64,000 nt of DNA, taken from positions 62,001 through 126,000 of the forward strand of contig JAAVTG010000220.1 of NCBI GenBank assembly GCA_011947345.1, given 5' to 3'. A program made the translations under genes and the position numbers. The notes under the pieces were generated by a model. That model made no database searches. It saw only the letters and a program-made list of their open reading frames with translations, and had not been told where the DNA came from. Positions 22,312-32,963 of the stretch are shown one piece after another. Position 1 is the first letter of the stretch, and the number at the start of each line of letters is the position of its first letter. The stretch comes from Phytophthora quininea (lineage: Eukaryota; Oomycota; Peronosporomycetes; Peronosporales; Peronosporaceae).

Positions 22312-22592
22312 GCGGTCCGATGTATATAATACTACAGAAAACGGCGAGATAGCCTTTAGAAAATCGTCCGGTTCGATAACTTCCAGCTTAGATCACTTTC
22401 CATGTTGCCCTGGTCTGTAGGACTTTCTGTGTCGTTGTTGTTGGTGTTGTTGAAGCAGCAAAATTTTGTTGAATGAGGTAAGAAGCGAGGCCAAACCGTG
22501 TTGAAATAGACCTTGGAAGACATCTGCCGAAGTCCTGATGCTTGTCAAGGTGAAGATTCATACTCAGTTCCTAACAACCTACTTCCGTCGCA

Positions 22593-24169
22593 ATGGAGTT
22601 CGCTCCGACATTATGCCGCCCGCGGCACCTGGATCTCGAGCGATTGCGTTCCAGACTTGGTGTCGACAAGTTTGCAAAGTTGAGGTATCATGAAGCTGCA
22701 GTCGTGAGCACCGCGCCGATGAAATTCCAGTTGCTCGCACTCACAAGCGACACCCTTTTTATCGTGCCGCTCGCTGGTCGAGACGAAGCTTCAGCCGACA
22801 TGCGTATAGCGTTGGGAACCATCTCGACGGTATCGCGTGTCGTACCAGAAAACAAGAAACAGTGTGGATTGCTGTTACTCCCTACGAGTCAACTGTTCTG
22901 TCTCCAGATGCGAGAAAGCGAACCAAAGCAGAAAAATTCCAAGTTGTTTTTCGCCACTTTCGAGCCACAGACGCAGCTGCTCTTTCATATTTCGCGAGCT
23001 TTGAGAGTCGACCTACAGGTTTGTTGCTGCATCTTTGAGCTACACTTCTCATCGTTCACATCAAATCTTGAGATTCTTTCACAGAACCAACTTCTTCCTC
23101 GATCACCCGCCGTTGACACTCCCAGAGATCTACGTCTTGAACTAGCAGGGCTATTGGAATCGCTTGCAGTGGATCTAGTCCGAGCATGTGACGACGACCA
23201 GCGAATTCACTTGCTCGACGAACTGTCGGCTGCTGGCCAGTCTTGTGACGAGTTGAAACACCTTTTCTTTGAGAACCGGTCGCGGCTTGAAGGCTGTTCG
23301 GGATTAACTAGCTATCTGGTTGTTCAGCTCGACCGCCCCTTACGTCCTGGAATTGATGCTGAATCACGATTGGAATTCATTCTCGGCGTGATTCGCGTGC
23401 TTGGTGTCATGTGCTTTGACGTGCAATTATGGTCAAGTGCAGTTGACTCATTGGGAATGAACAAACTTGTAGGCGATTTACTTGCTCGCGGCGCGGAGGG
23501 TTACAATACCCGACAGCAAAACTGTGACGAAGAGACCGACATGCACGCTAAAGTGTTGCGTGAGAACGTGTTGGATGCACAGTCGGCTTTACTACTTGCA
23601 TTGGACGCTATCCTGCAGAACGAAGACTTCCGACTATGTCAGCAGCAACGGTCTCAAGGATTGCTACGCGAGCAGTCTACATCGGTAGCACAATTGCTAT
23701 TGCGAGTGTCGGCATTTCCACAGTGGCTGTCAAAGTTTTTCAAACGCGTTTGTATCGCGGTATCTCGAGTGGCTATCGCCATCGAACAGGAAGACGAGTT
23801 TGATGGCGAACAGAGTGGAGAGGAATTGTTGGCGAGTATTGGTGGCGACCAAATACTTTCACTATGGCGGAATGTGGCTCTCTTAGATCTACTTGTCGAG
23901 AGCGATAAGGCTACGAACGGGAAGCAGGTGCTCACGTTGCTAAAGCAAACTCGGAAGGACTATATCGAGTGAGTATGCGTGCCCTCGCTATTACTCAAAC
24001 GATATACGAACTAACATTGACTTTGTATGAAAGCATGTACTTGAGAGTGCCGCGTTTCAGGAAAGCATTAAGCGCAAGTGGTATTCCGCAGCTTGAAGAC
24101 GTTGCCGAAATGCTGGCTCGCTTTCTAGAGGCACTTCGAGATAGACGAAAGGGATGGACGAAGGTTTAG
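22593..24169 (+). CDS. Unrecognised three-exon gene, possible DUF4551-like
   Basis: Exons 22593-23018, 23085-23968 and 24034-24169, with canonical GT..AG introns of 66 and 65 bases and matching phases. The N-terminus (KLRYHEAAVVSTAPMKFQLLALTSDTLFIVPLAG...) reads like a PH-like or GRAM-like sheet. The rest is mostly helical (LRLELAGLLESLAVDLVRAC, ALLLALDAILQNEDF) and ends RFLEALRDRRKGWTKV. From memory the N-terminus weakly resembles the C12orf56/DUF4551 family, but I would not rely on that. Intron 1 is a multiple of three and has no stop, so a retained-intron form would stay in frame and add 22 residues. It ends 41 bases from the end of the convergent CCDC40 gene. It is one of the few long genes here with no frame break. 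Confidence 0.6.
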
Positions 24170-24209
24170 AAGAAAAAAGATACACATATTTAACTGTGCT
24201 TCCTGCCAG

Positions 24210-26997
24210 CTACTTGTCGAGTGGAGGTGGGTCTTCAGCAAGCAGCAACACACGCGGCAGAACCTCAGCCAAGTGGGGATTTTGTTTCTGCAGGAGACCC
24301 ACAATCGCACGGACTTTTTCAATACCGTCGGCGGCTTTTTCAAAGCTTCAGCTGCTTGAGCTTCGTTTGCCGAACCGTTGCTCACCCCACGACAGAGCGA
24401 GTCGAATCGTTTGGTCATGCGCAGCTTGCGTGCTGCAGCGTCGATGTATCGCTGTTTATCGTAGAGAGCTGCATTGATGGACCGCTGGAGTGCGAGTCCT
24501 CGCTCTTCATCAACCTTCAGCTCGGCTGAAGCCTTTTCGAGTTGGAACGAGACATCCTCACCTGCTACCATTTGTGCGCGAATGCTTTTTCCAGACGTGA
24601 GGCATCACGCTCACTTTTACGCAGTTGGTTTTGTAGTGTCGACACTTTCGCTGTGAGCGCAGCAAAGTCAAATCAGCCTCCTGTTCCTTTTTGCTTCGAC
24701 CGCGTAAAGCGATCAGGTCTCGCTTGTGCACAGCTTGCTCCATATCCTGCAGCATTTGTTCCTGACTGCGTTGTAGTGCTTCGAGTCGCAGACGCATGCG
24801 GTGAATCTCCTTCTCCATGCTGCGAGCTTCAGCTTGACCAACCTCGGGATCCAAAGCTGCTTGGGTCTCTTTTTCAAGCTGAATCTTTTTCTCCCAGAGC
24901 ATGAGCTGACGCTCCACTTCAACGACACGGTCCAACAATTCCTGTTTCTCTTGACGTAACGTACCTGCTCTAGCCCCCAATGCGACCGATGCTGCTTCCA
25001 ACTCACGCAGTTCACTAGTAAACTCGAGTTCAAGAGCGTGGTTACTGTTTAGTAACTCGTCGTGCCGCGTGCCTTGGCGTGAAATGAGCTCGTTCAGCCT
25101 GCCAGTGTCGGCATGCAACGACGCGATCCCATTCGACAAATCTCGTAGTTCGCGTTGCATTTCCAGAAGTTCATGCTGCAGTCGCAGTTGTTTCTGCTCA
25201 AGAACGCTCGTCTTGCTTTTGCGTTCCTGATTACGCTCACTTAATTCTTGAGCCTCGCTGGCAGCATGTACAAGCGCAGTCTGAGTACTGAGCCACTGCT
25301 TCTGCTTGGCCAGATTATCCTCTCGACCTAGCTTGGTTTCGCGTACTAGATTCTTGATCGTCGCTTCCAGCGGGCCTGTATCGGCATCCTCCATCTTGCT
25401 CACGAGCTGCTCGTACTTCTTGTTTAGTCTGTCCAGCCGTAGCATCTTCTTTTCGATCTCGTCGTTGCGTTGGCGAATCTCCAATTCTGCGCGTTCGACT
25501 CGTTGATCATCGCGTTTTAATTCCTCAACGAGTGCTTTCTGCGCCTCTGCAAGTTGTGCGGTGTGGTTTTGAACGTTTAGGGCGTCAACGCCCACACGAG
25601 CCATCTCGTTCTGCAAATTGGCCAGCTCCACTTCTTTTTCGTGCACGCGTGTCACCAGACGCTGTGTCTCCTTAGTGAGGTTATGGGCTGCCTTATGCAC
25701 GGTGGTTTGATCGTTCTTCTCTGCTGCGATCTCGTCTTCTAGGAGATGTCGCTCGCGTTGGGTCGTCTCAAGGTGCTGAGCTACTTGCTGGGCCTCTAGC
25801 TCCTGCTTCTTACCAGCGGATTCAGTTGCTGACACCTGAGCTTCCGTTTGCTTAAGCGACTTCGACAACATCTCGTGACGTGCTGCTAGGCGCTCGTGTT
25901 CGCCTTTGAGATTGTCGATCTGCTCTTCCACGAAGCGTAACTCGGCATTGAAGCGCTCGATGGTAGCAATCAGAGTCTCATGTGCCTGCTGAGCCTTCAT
26001 AATTGAAATCTTATAGCCACGCAGCTCGGCACTAAGCGCGAGTTCGTCTTCTCAACCTTTGAGATAGCGCTCTGTGTGGCTTGCAGTGCAGTGTCTCGCT
26101 GTTGCATGCCAATCAGAGCACTCTTCCATTGCTGCAGAAGCTGCTTCTTCTCGAATGCGACGGCTTCCATTTGTTCGGCGGCCTCACGCAGCGTTTCCTG
26201 TGCGGCTTGTGTCTCCATCCGCTGGGTTTTGAGTTGCGATCCATTCGCCGCTAGTTGGTCTTGCAGTGACTTCACCTGCTCGTTCAAGCGATCAATATAC
26301 AGATCCTGCTTCACCTTGTCCTTCTCCGCAGCCGTCATGTCTTCTTCCGCTTTCTCGGCAGCACGCTGAGTTCGTGCGATCTCGTGCTTCATCTCTTCAT
26401 TGTAGCTCTCGACTTGGCGCAGCGTCATGTTCAGCGAGTCAAGTTCTTCTTGTGTCTTTTGCAAGTGTGCACGGCGACGATTAACCGCCATTTTTTCTCC
26501 TCAGCACTAGCTTTCCATTCATCCAGCTTGTCTTCGCTCGCGAACCTCTCGTCGTGCAGGGTTGTAAGTCGACGATGCGCTCCTTCAAGAGCGACTTGAA
26601 GCTGTGCAAGCTGTTGCTGGACGCCATACAGCGCCACACCAACGTCTTCTCGGGCTGCTTTTGCGCGTCGTAGCTCCTCTTCCTTCTCGCGCAGCTCTAG
26701 CGAAATGCGCTCGTCATTGCCTATGAGCTGCTCGTACAGCACCTTCTGGATGCGCTGCATGCGCTCATGGCGCCCCATGTCCACGATCGTCTGCGTCGGG
26801 TCCTCTTCATCCTCGTTTTCTTCGCTTTCATCGCTGTCGTCACTGTCGTCCTCGTCAACATCTCCTCCGTCGTCTCCACTTTCTGCAGGGTCCTCGCCGA
26901 CATCATCAATTGCTGGGTCATACTCTCCGGAAGCAAACCCGTCCTTGCCGTCTGTCACCGCATCCAGCGTCAACTCCTCTTGCTCTGTAGTCTCCAT
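24210..26997 (-). CDS. CCDC40: CCDC40/FAP172, axonemal ruler coiled-coil protein (five frame breaks)
   Basis: A protein of about 930 residues, almost all coiled coil. In cilia and flagella CCDC40 (FAP172), with CCDC39, forms the 96-nm ruler that places radial spokes and inner dynein arms. An acidic N-terminus is followed by HERMQRIQKVLYEQLIGNDE and long heptad stretches. The family-typical segment DTGPLEATIKNL..., then ...QWLSTQTALV, lies near 25,290-25,390. The C-terminus is a helical domain ending LAEDPPPLDK at TAG 24210-24212. Breaks are at 26491-26496 (T6), near 26034 (AA), 24670-24672 (AAA), 24571-24573 (TTT) and 24336-24340 (T5). Each is corrected by one base, and heptad sequence continues across all. 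The start at 26997 leaves only 13 bases to the divergent gene at 27011. A later Met (MGRHERM) is an alternative start. Confidence 0.8.
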
Positions 26998-27010
26998 CTT
27001 CTGTCGCCAA

Positions 27011-27335
27011 ATGCGCGACGCTTCCGAGTCTCCTGGTGATAACGGTTCTCACACGTCACACATTCTGGACTTCTTGGAGAAGCTGCCTTCGCTGCGTCAA
27101 TACACTTGCTTGTAAGTATTATCATCTGCAGAAACCAACAGGTCTGTGTGCCTGCCTTAATCATGGTGAACAGCAATATATCTACCTCAACGTCCAGTCA
27201 CCAAGGCACTTCAGTATTGGCAGTGTCATCAATCTCCCAGTAAGTAAAATACCCTTCGTAAGCAGACTGCATTGGGATGTTGTGTGTGTTGTTTCTAGTC
27301 GACTGCAAAGTGACGTATCCACTACTCTTGCCTAG
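27011..27335 (+). CDS. Small three-exon gene, 67-residue product of unknown function
   Basis: Exons 27011-27111, 27174-27239 and 27299-27335. Both introns (62 and 59 bases) have GTAAGT donors and CAG/TAG acceptors, and the phases agree, giving an open product of 67 residues. It starts MRDASESPGDNGSHTSHILD and has a short amphipathic stretch ILDFLEKLPSLRQYTC, then a Ser/Thr-rich tail. I do not recognise it. Its ATG is 13 bases from the CCDC40 ATG (divergent), and its stop codon shares a CTAG with the stop of the convergent gene at 27332. The splice sites are the main evidence that it is real. Confidence 0.45.
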
Positions 27336-27717
27336 AGTAGGAAGATGTCGTCCTTGGGGGTCTTGAAGATGCGCATGTGCAGACCGGGCACGTCCAGCAG
27401 CTCGTTGATCTGCTGCGTGCAGTCCTGAAAATCTTTGCTGGCCAGCCACTGGTCAAAGTCCTTCTTGGATTCCCACTGCAGAAATGACAGTCAGTGGCAG
27501 TCTTCTCCTTTACTGTCTAAGTAAATAACTGGGGCCGCACCTCGGAGAAGACGACGTACTTAGTCTGGTCATCCACCTGAGCGTAGGTCTCGACCGAGAG
27601 CAGCCCCGGCTGGGCGCGCACGGTGGCCTTGACGGTCTCCATGAGGCGAGCCACTGCAGGCTCGTAGCCGCGGCTCATGATGCGCTCGCACAGTACTCGG
27701 ACGCGGCCCGTGCTCAT
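27332..27717 (-). CDS. Small ABM-fold (antibiotic biosynthesis monooxygenase-like) protein
   Basis: Two exons on the minus strand, 27717-27541 and 27475-27332, separated by a 65-base GT..AG intron. The product has 106 residues. The pattern VKATVRAQPGLLSVETYAQ, YVVFSEWESKKDFDQWLAS and a C-terminal helix fits the dimeric alpha+beta ABM fold, which covers small monooxygenases, stress proteins and haem-degrading enzymes. The family is functionally diverse and no cofactor site is evident, so no reaction is assigned. ATG 27717 was chosen because an upstream in-frame ATG (27897) would add about 60 residues unlike the family. Its stop overlaps that of the small gene at 27011. Confidence 0.65.
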
Positions 27718-28068
27718 CGTGGGGTCGGACTCAGAATGCCAAGAATTATCAGTTTGCAAAACACGCATACAGTTAAACGATATTCTAAAGAAAAACATTT
27801 TTTCGAAAAAGGGGTTCATTCCAGTTACCAACCGCCCAAGAACCGGTAGAAGCTGTTCCATGAACCTGACGGTGATCATAGGGATTGCGAGCTCCACACT
27901 AGCGATTTCCAGATTGGAATTAAATCATTAAAAGCACCACACACACATCAGACCCGTCAACAGCGCAACTGGTGTGCAGAAGGATCCCTTTCGAACACTA
28001 GCCGCAATCAGCTCGAGTCTGTCGTTCATAGGTACGAAAACTGTTTTCCGCATTTTTATTTGATTCAA
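27718..28068. other. Spacer without recognised gene
   Basis: About 350 bases upstream of the ABM-fold gene. The minus strand holds an open extension of that gene's frame to 27897, but its sequence is not family-like. I see no repeat or promoter element of note. Confidence 0.4.
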
Positions 28069-28332
28069 TCATGAACAGCAACTTGATAAGGTCGTTGTCA
28101 TCCTCGCTGTCAACAATGATGAGGTCAGTAGTCCCACCCAAATCACTTGTTGACAGAAAATCGCTGCACTTAGGCTGACCTTCACGAAGAATCGCTGTTC
28201 ACCAGTAGGATCACGCAGGGGCTCGATAGAAGCACTTATGTCCGAAGTCCGCTCGGCTCCTTCATCGTCTAGATAATCACTCCACGTGAAGAACTCACTG
28301 GATTCCTCACCAACTTGCAATTTTTCCACCAC
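28069..28332 (-). pseudogene. Protein fragment, unrecognised
   Basis: A minus-strand frame with protein-like sequence (GEESSEFFTWSDYLDDEGAE, ...ISASIEPLRDPTGEQRFFVK). It continues in another frame (DLGGTTDLIIVDSEDDNDL...) toward a stop near 28011-28013. It has no plausible start and no family match. On the plus strand at 28434-28595 another open stretch follows a TTTAG acceptor (VVDLLQNLKEAGLGVETPKR), faintly like the N-terminal region of adenylate kinase 7. Both may be relics of genes damaged by insertions. Confidence 0.3.
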
Positions 28333-29489
28333 GTATTCTAGTAGCTCCGCGATATGTAGGCTATTAACCTAACGCAGTGTACTTTACAACCCGGCAACGG
28401 GATATGATGGCTCGATTGTGGCTCATCTTTAGGCGAAGTGGAAGATTTGGCGCTGGTGGTGGATCTCCTTCAGAACCTTAAGGAAGCTGGGTTGGGCGTT
28501 GAGACTCCAAAGCGCATATTCGTCCACGCGATGATCTCACGCTCGTCAATCAATAGTCTCTGCGTTCCCCTCGATACGATCTGTTGGCCTTCTTGAGTCT
28601 TGCTGCACTTAATAATGTTTTCGTATACTACAAATTACTGCTCGAACCAATTATTGTAAATGCCGGGCATCATGGGTATGTCATTGTCAACTCCAGTAAT
28701 TATGGTGCAAGAAGCAAACCTTTATTTGAAGCCGTGACTTGGGCGACCTTATATTTCTCGTTTACCGAAATAGCGTTGCGCTTATTTTGTCGCAGCACTT
28801 AAAAACAATTGGTTGTACACCCTAAAATTCAATAAAAGCTCATAGTTCCTTGAGATGGTTTTCTTTTCTAGCATATAACCGGTCTCATGCAGCGGTAGTG
28901 ATGCTGTGAGAGGAAGTTTGCGGCGGGTGCTGTGACGTTTACGACTGCATAAAAAGCTCGACGTTCGGCACTATTGATCCACGTATCTCGCATGTCTCCA
29001 ATTTCGAGCACCTTGACCGGAAGCGCCGAGTTGATTGCTGAACCTTGTATTTTGCACGTTTCCTTTCCGGGCTAGATATCTACTCCCCATTAGCTAATTG
29101 CTCTTCCATACATCAAGTCTCTATTGAACCATAACAGGTAAGCCTTCGTCCTCTCAAAGCAATAGCGCCTGACGGATAGATCCATATACATGGATACACT
29201 GGAAACGATCGCACAGATCGTCGTTTGCCGTAATAGTTACCATACCTGGAGTGTTCATCGTCATCTACAACAGGCTAAATCTACACAGAGCCATAGCGCT
29301 ACCGAATCCACCTGTCCAAGGAACCAGTTAATCACGGTCCAGTACGATAAATGCTACGACCTGGATCCAGTGTCACCACAAGTACATTGAAGTCGACGGC
29401 AATTCTTTTCAAGCATCGGCAGCCCAAACGCGGGTAAGAACGCGCTCAGCAAGAAGAGCCCCGAGAGCAGGCCGCTGACCAACGGCTGT
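28333..29489. other. Gene-poor stretch
   Basis: More than 1.1 kb, AT-richer than the neighbouring genes. Apart from the short open stretch at 28434-28595 described with the previous feature, I see only short frames, no RNA gene and no clear repeat. Confidence 0.4.
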
Positions 29490-29882
29490 GTGAAACGCAA
29501 GGACATGCTAAGTTTCAGGAAGGTTTACGGCGAGCTGGTAGTTTGGGAATGGAGGAAACCGGCGTCGTCGACAGGCTCATACGAAACAGCGGTCGAAAAC
29601 ATCGAACGGTGGAAGCAAAAACTCCAAGGGAAGCTGCTGAATCATAACAAAGGATCTACTTCGACGGAAAAAATCGACGACCTGGTCATGTGGAGTATTT
29701 TTGTATTAGATTATCTTTCAACACGTTTAGTTTCGATGACAATTTCGTTTAAGCTATTTTACGATCAGTTCGCGAGTCAAATGAAGGTGATCTGGGATGT
29801 AACAAGAAAATCAATAGCTCTGCTTAAAGCTGAATGTTTGTGCGACTGTCTGTGTCTTATATCGTGTCTAAAACTACCATAA
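29490..29882 (+). CDS. Hypothetical ORF, 130 residues
   Basis: Open frame with Lys-rich and Trp-containing sequence (GELVVWEWRKPASSTGSYET, ENIERWKQKLQGKL). The frame is also open upstream to about 29,432. There is no signal peptide, no RXLR motif and no recognised domain. The second half (after about 29,690) is hydrophobic and AT-rich, unlike the first, so it may be run-on translation of non-coding DNA. Possibly a relic of a mobile element. Confidence 0.2.
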   Translation: MKRKDMLSFRKVYGELVVWEWRKPASSTGSYETAVENIERWKQKLQGKLLNHNKGSTSTEKIDDLVMWSIFVLDYLSTRLVSMTISFKLFYDQFASQMKVIWDVTRKSIALLKAECLCDCLCLISCLKLP

Positions 29883-30541
29883 CGATCTCCCTCAGCTACA
29901 CAAGCCCAACCGTTGATGAGAAAATCAGACAGCAAATTCTGCTGTTTTACGTTGTTTTAGCTAATAATTACCCCAAAAGTATTATCAAACTTCTACTAAC
30001 TCTTACGTGGTCCGTGCAACTATTCATAAAAACCACGCTATTTTTAAATAAAAGACTATCAGCAAATGAAGCGCTTGGCGGGTACCCGGGTTCCCATCCC
30101 GACCCCTTTCTACCAAAAACACCGGTATTCACTATGCAACTTTGTATTGAAAAATATACGTGGTCTACGGCAAAGCTTCGAAGCATTTGGAACCGAGCTG
30201 AAAAACTGGAGAATTAATGGCTGGCTTGCTTTTAGCGCTGACTTTTGCTTCTTGGGGCGACCGAGACGACGCTTCTTCGCGTTTCCGTCTCCCCCGCTGG
30301 TACAATGGCTGCTGTTTGTGTATCATCCAGGGTAGGAGCGTTGATGATAGATTCTGGCACGGACGGGTACTAGTAAAGATGCTGTTTCGGAATAGAGAAG
30401 TATTTTGCTGCGAGAGCTCTTTCGTTGGGTGACGAGGGAGCTTTACTTCTCGAATCGAAGCTTTCCAAATGGTTTGAATTCGAGGACCAACAAGATCAGC
30501 TGATATCGCCTTCCGAATGCTAGAGATATTGCTGAGCGATA
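29883..30541. other. AT-rich spacer without recognised gene
   Basis: Only short frames on both strands. No motif or repeat structure was recognised. It borders the 3' end of the element at 30,542-32,310. Confidence 0.35.
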
Positions 30542-32310
30542 TCAACAAAAAACTAGTAGCCTCATTATCAGGAGTGTTGACACTTTTGCGGGCCGTTCAA
30601 ATTCCTTCATCAAAATCGAACAAATAATTTGCAGTATAGTCATCAAGCGGTGCCTTGAAGTATTTGTTGAGAAGGGCGCTCCAGCCCACGAAAAAGGATG
30701 TTGACTGTCGTTGTGGTCCAGAAAAGCAGCTTTCACGCTTTTCACGTTGTTTACGTTATCGTGTAGAGCGAAAGGAGTGTACACGTTCAATTTGCGAACG
30801 GCACCGCGACACCAAGCCACAACACGGTCCGCAATGTTGTGCGAGTGGCCGGGCAGCAAAAACAGAGCACCACTTTCTTGTAGGGAAAAAACGATCGAAA
30901 GCATGACAAAGAATATTAGTACAACCTTGGATTTGTTCTGTCCCGCACAATTGTCATGAAGGCTGAAGCTGATCTCGGTTAGAGGTATACCACTGTGTGC
31001 ATCAGTCTGCAGCGTATTCGAGTGATAGAGGAGGCGGAGACTGCACAACGCGTCGGCATTTTTCCTTGTGCACGCTCGTCGTAAAAGTAGACATTATTTC
31101 GATTGTTCGTAATGTCGGCGATGACAAAGTTGTGTGTGATCAGATTGCTGTTAAAGTAATCAGCCGAAGGCCGCGCATGACCATAGTGAGTCATGGAAAT
31201 GCCACCGCCAAAATCTTCAGCTTGGATTTGAACACGTTTGGGCTGCAGTGGATCTGGGCTCTGCGGTGCTGCAATATTTTCAGAACTGTTGGTCTCCACG
31301 TTTTCGTCAGTGTCATCATACGTGTCAGGCATAATCTTATCAGGAACGTGTTGATCTGGTGCATGCAAAGCAGTATAGCTCTTGATAAAGCTCGAACAAA
31401 TCTGCGTTGGGCAATGGCTTCGTTGATGTGGGTGCTTTTCTCCAGCAAAATAATTTGCTTGACGTCGGCAGTAAGTTCAGGTTGCTGGAGTAATAAATCG
31501 AAGCGAACGGAGTAGTCACAAACATCCTCTGCAGTTCGTGTTAATCGTACCCCGGGGTAGTAGAAGTGAATGCACTGTGTGAACCTTGAATAACTCATCG
31601 ATCGAGCATCTGAGTCATCTCGTTTCGTGTCATAAACATAGCGAGAATGAACAACAAGCCATGTCAAATTCGGCTCCGTAAAATACTGGCGAGGTCGCCG
31701 GTGGGCACAAGGAAGCCCATCTTCCAATACCCAAGTCGAGCAATGCGCTTTGAAATTATCCAGATCCTTGTCAGTGAACGCGTGCCAGGGTGTTGAAGGT
31801 AACCGACGAGTGTGCAGAGTGTCAACGCCGAGTGCGAGCACTTTACGCAAACGCGAAACACGACTGCCTCCAACTGAAAGGATAGCTTTTATCTCACGTT
31901 CAGATAAACCGTGCTGTAGCAGATTTAGCACTACACCTTCAAATTGTTCCCACTCGGCGCCTCCGTACTTTGTGCCCCATGAGTCCCAGTCGCCCTGCAT
32001 TTTCTTCATGGTGTCCTCGCCAAGCTACTCTACAGCACGTGTATATGCGGCTCCTTGCCGAGTGGGTCCTTTTTTCGGTTCCACCGAGCACCGTCGTCCG
32101 AGAACCACCCCCGCGTCTCTCCATGCCGGCGAGCGTGACACAATCTCGAAATGGTTTCGTTCGTGGGCTGCTGCCGAATAAAAATAAATAATTCAGAGAT
32201 TTCTCGGTTTCGTTTGGAGGAACCCGGAGTCCCGCCAACCGCTTCAAATAGGAAGGCGTGAAATTGAGCTTCTTGCCATAGCGGCACGAAATCAGGTCGA
32301 ATCGATGCAC
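30542..32310 (-). mobile_element. Repeat-encoded protein with DNCAGQNKSK motif (DUF7869-like), broken
   Basis: A minus-strand protein spread over four frames (32310-31939, 32009-31191, 31368-30979, 31048-30542). The N-terminal part has a helical, possibly DNA-binding segment (LLQHGLSEREIKAILSVGGS). The C-terminal part has FSLHDNCAGQNKSK, then a hydrophobic strand and LLPGHSHNIADRVVAW. This D-N-C-A-G-Q-N-K block followed by a GH...D segment is typical of transposon-like DUF7869 proteins found in many copies in eukaryotes, probably a nuclease or transposase-like fold. One break lies at 31059-31063 (T5) and others near 31,370-31,450. Breaks with single-base character may be sequence errors. No terminal repeats were found, so the element limits are only those of the reading frames. 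Confidence 0.5.
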
Positions 32311-32795
32311 TGGGAACGTGAATGCTGTCCTGTTACATTAACACTAATATGTTCCTGTTATCATGTGCTAAAGATCTTTAGCGGAGTTTTTAATCTGCCA
32401 AAAAAGCTTTACTTGACCATTATAGTTTAATCTCAACTTTCGTGATTGCTTTTTGCTGTATTTACTTTTTTAACAACGATTTTTACTGGTATAAGTGTTC
32501 ATAAGCCTTGATATTCATAAGCCCAGATTAATTACCGTTCTGTCGTTCTATCCGCAAGTCAAAACTCCTCAGTCACTTTCAATCTCACAGAAGCGATGGC
32601 AAAAGAAGGCATAGCTGTCGTGAATTTTAGGAGAATTTGACTCGGGCACCGAGTAGATGACGCTGCTGCCAAGCAGGCGCGTTAGATGCAGTCTTTATTT
32701 TAAAGTAAAAATTCTATCCCAGTCGTCACGTCGCCCTAGTGCAAATTTTTTCTTCTCGATTTTCAGCTTAACGTGAATACAAATAATACACTGTA
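32311..32795. other. AT-rich spacer left of the pogo-type transposon
   Basis: About 480 bases with no protein-like frame. It ends at the TA dinucleotide 32794-32795 that flanks the transposon. Confidence 0.5.
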
Positions 32796-32820
32796 CCGCA
32801 TTTCGCATGTCATGAGCTAC
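32796..32820 (+). repeat. Left terminal inverted repeat of the pogo-type element
   Basis: The 25 bases start CCGCATTTCGCATGTCATGA and are an exact reverse complement of 34587-34611. Preceded by TA. Confidence 0.92.
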
Positions 32821-32963
32821 CGCAGCTCAAGAGATACAACGTCAGTTTGTCCAATAGGAAAGCGTGAATTCAAAGACAGTTGGACGCATGTCAAGAGCTA
32901 CAGCTATGCCGTCCAGTAGTTTTTTTCTACGAACGAATGCCAAACATTGCACTCATTTACCAA

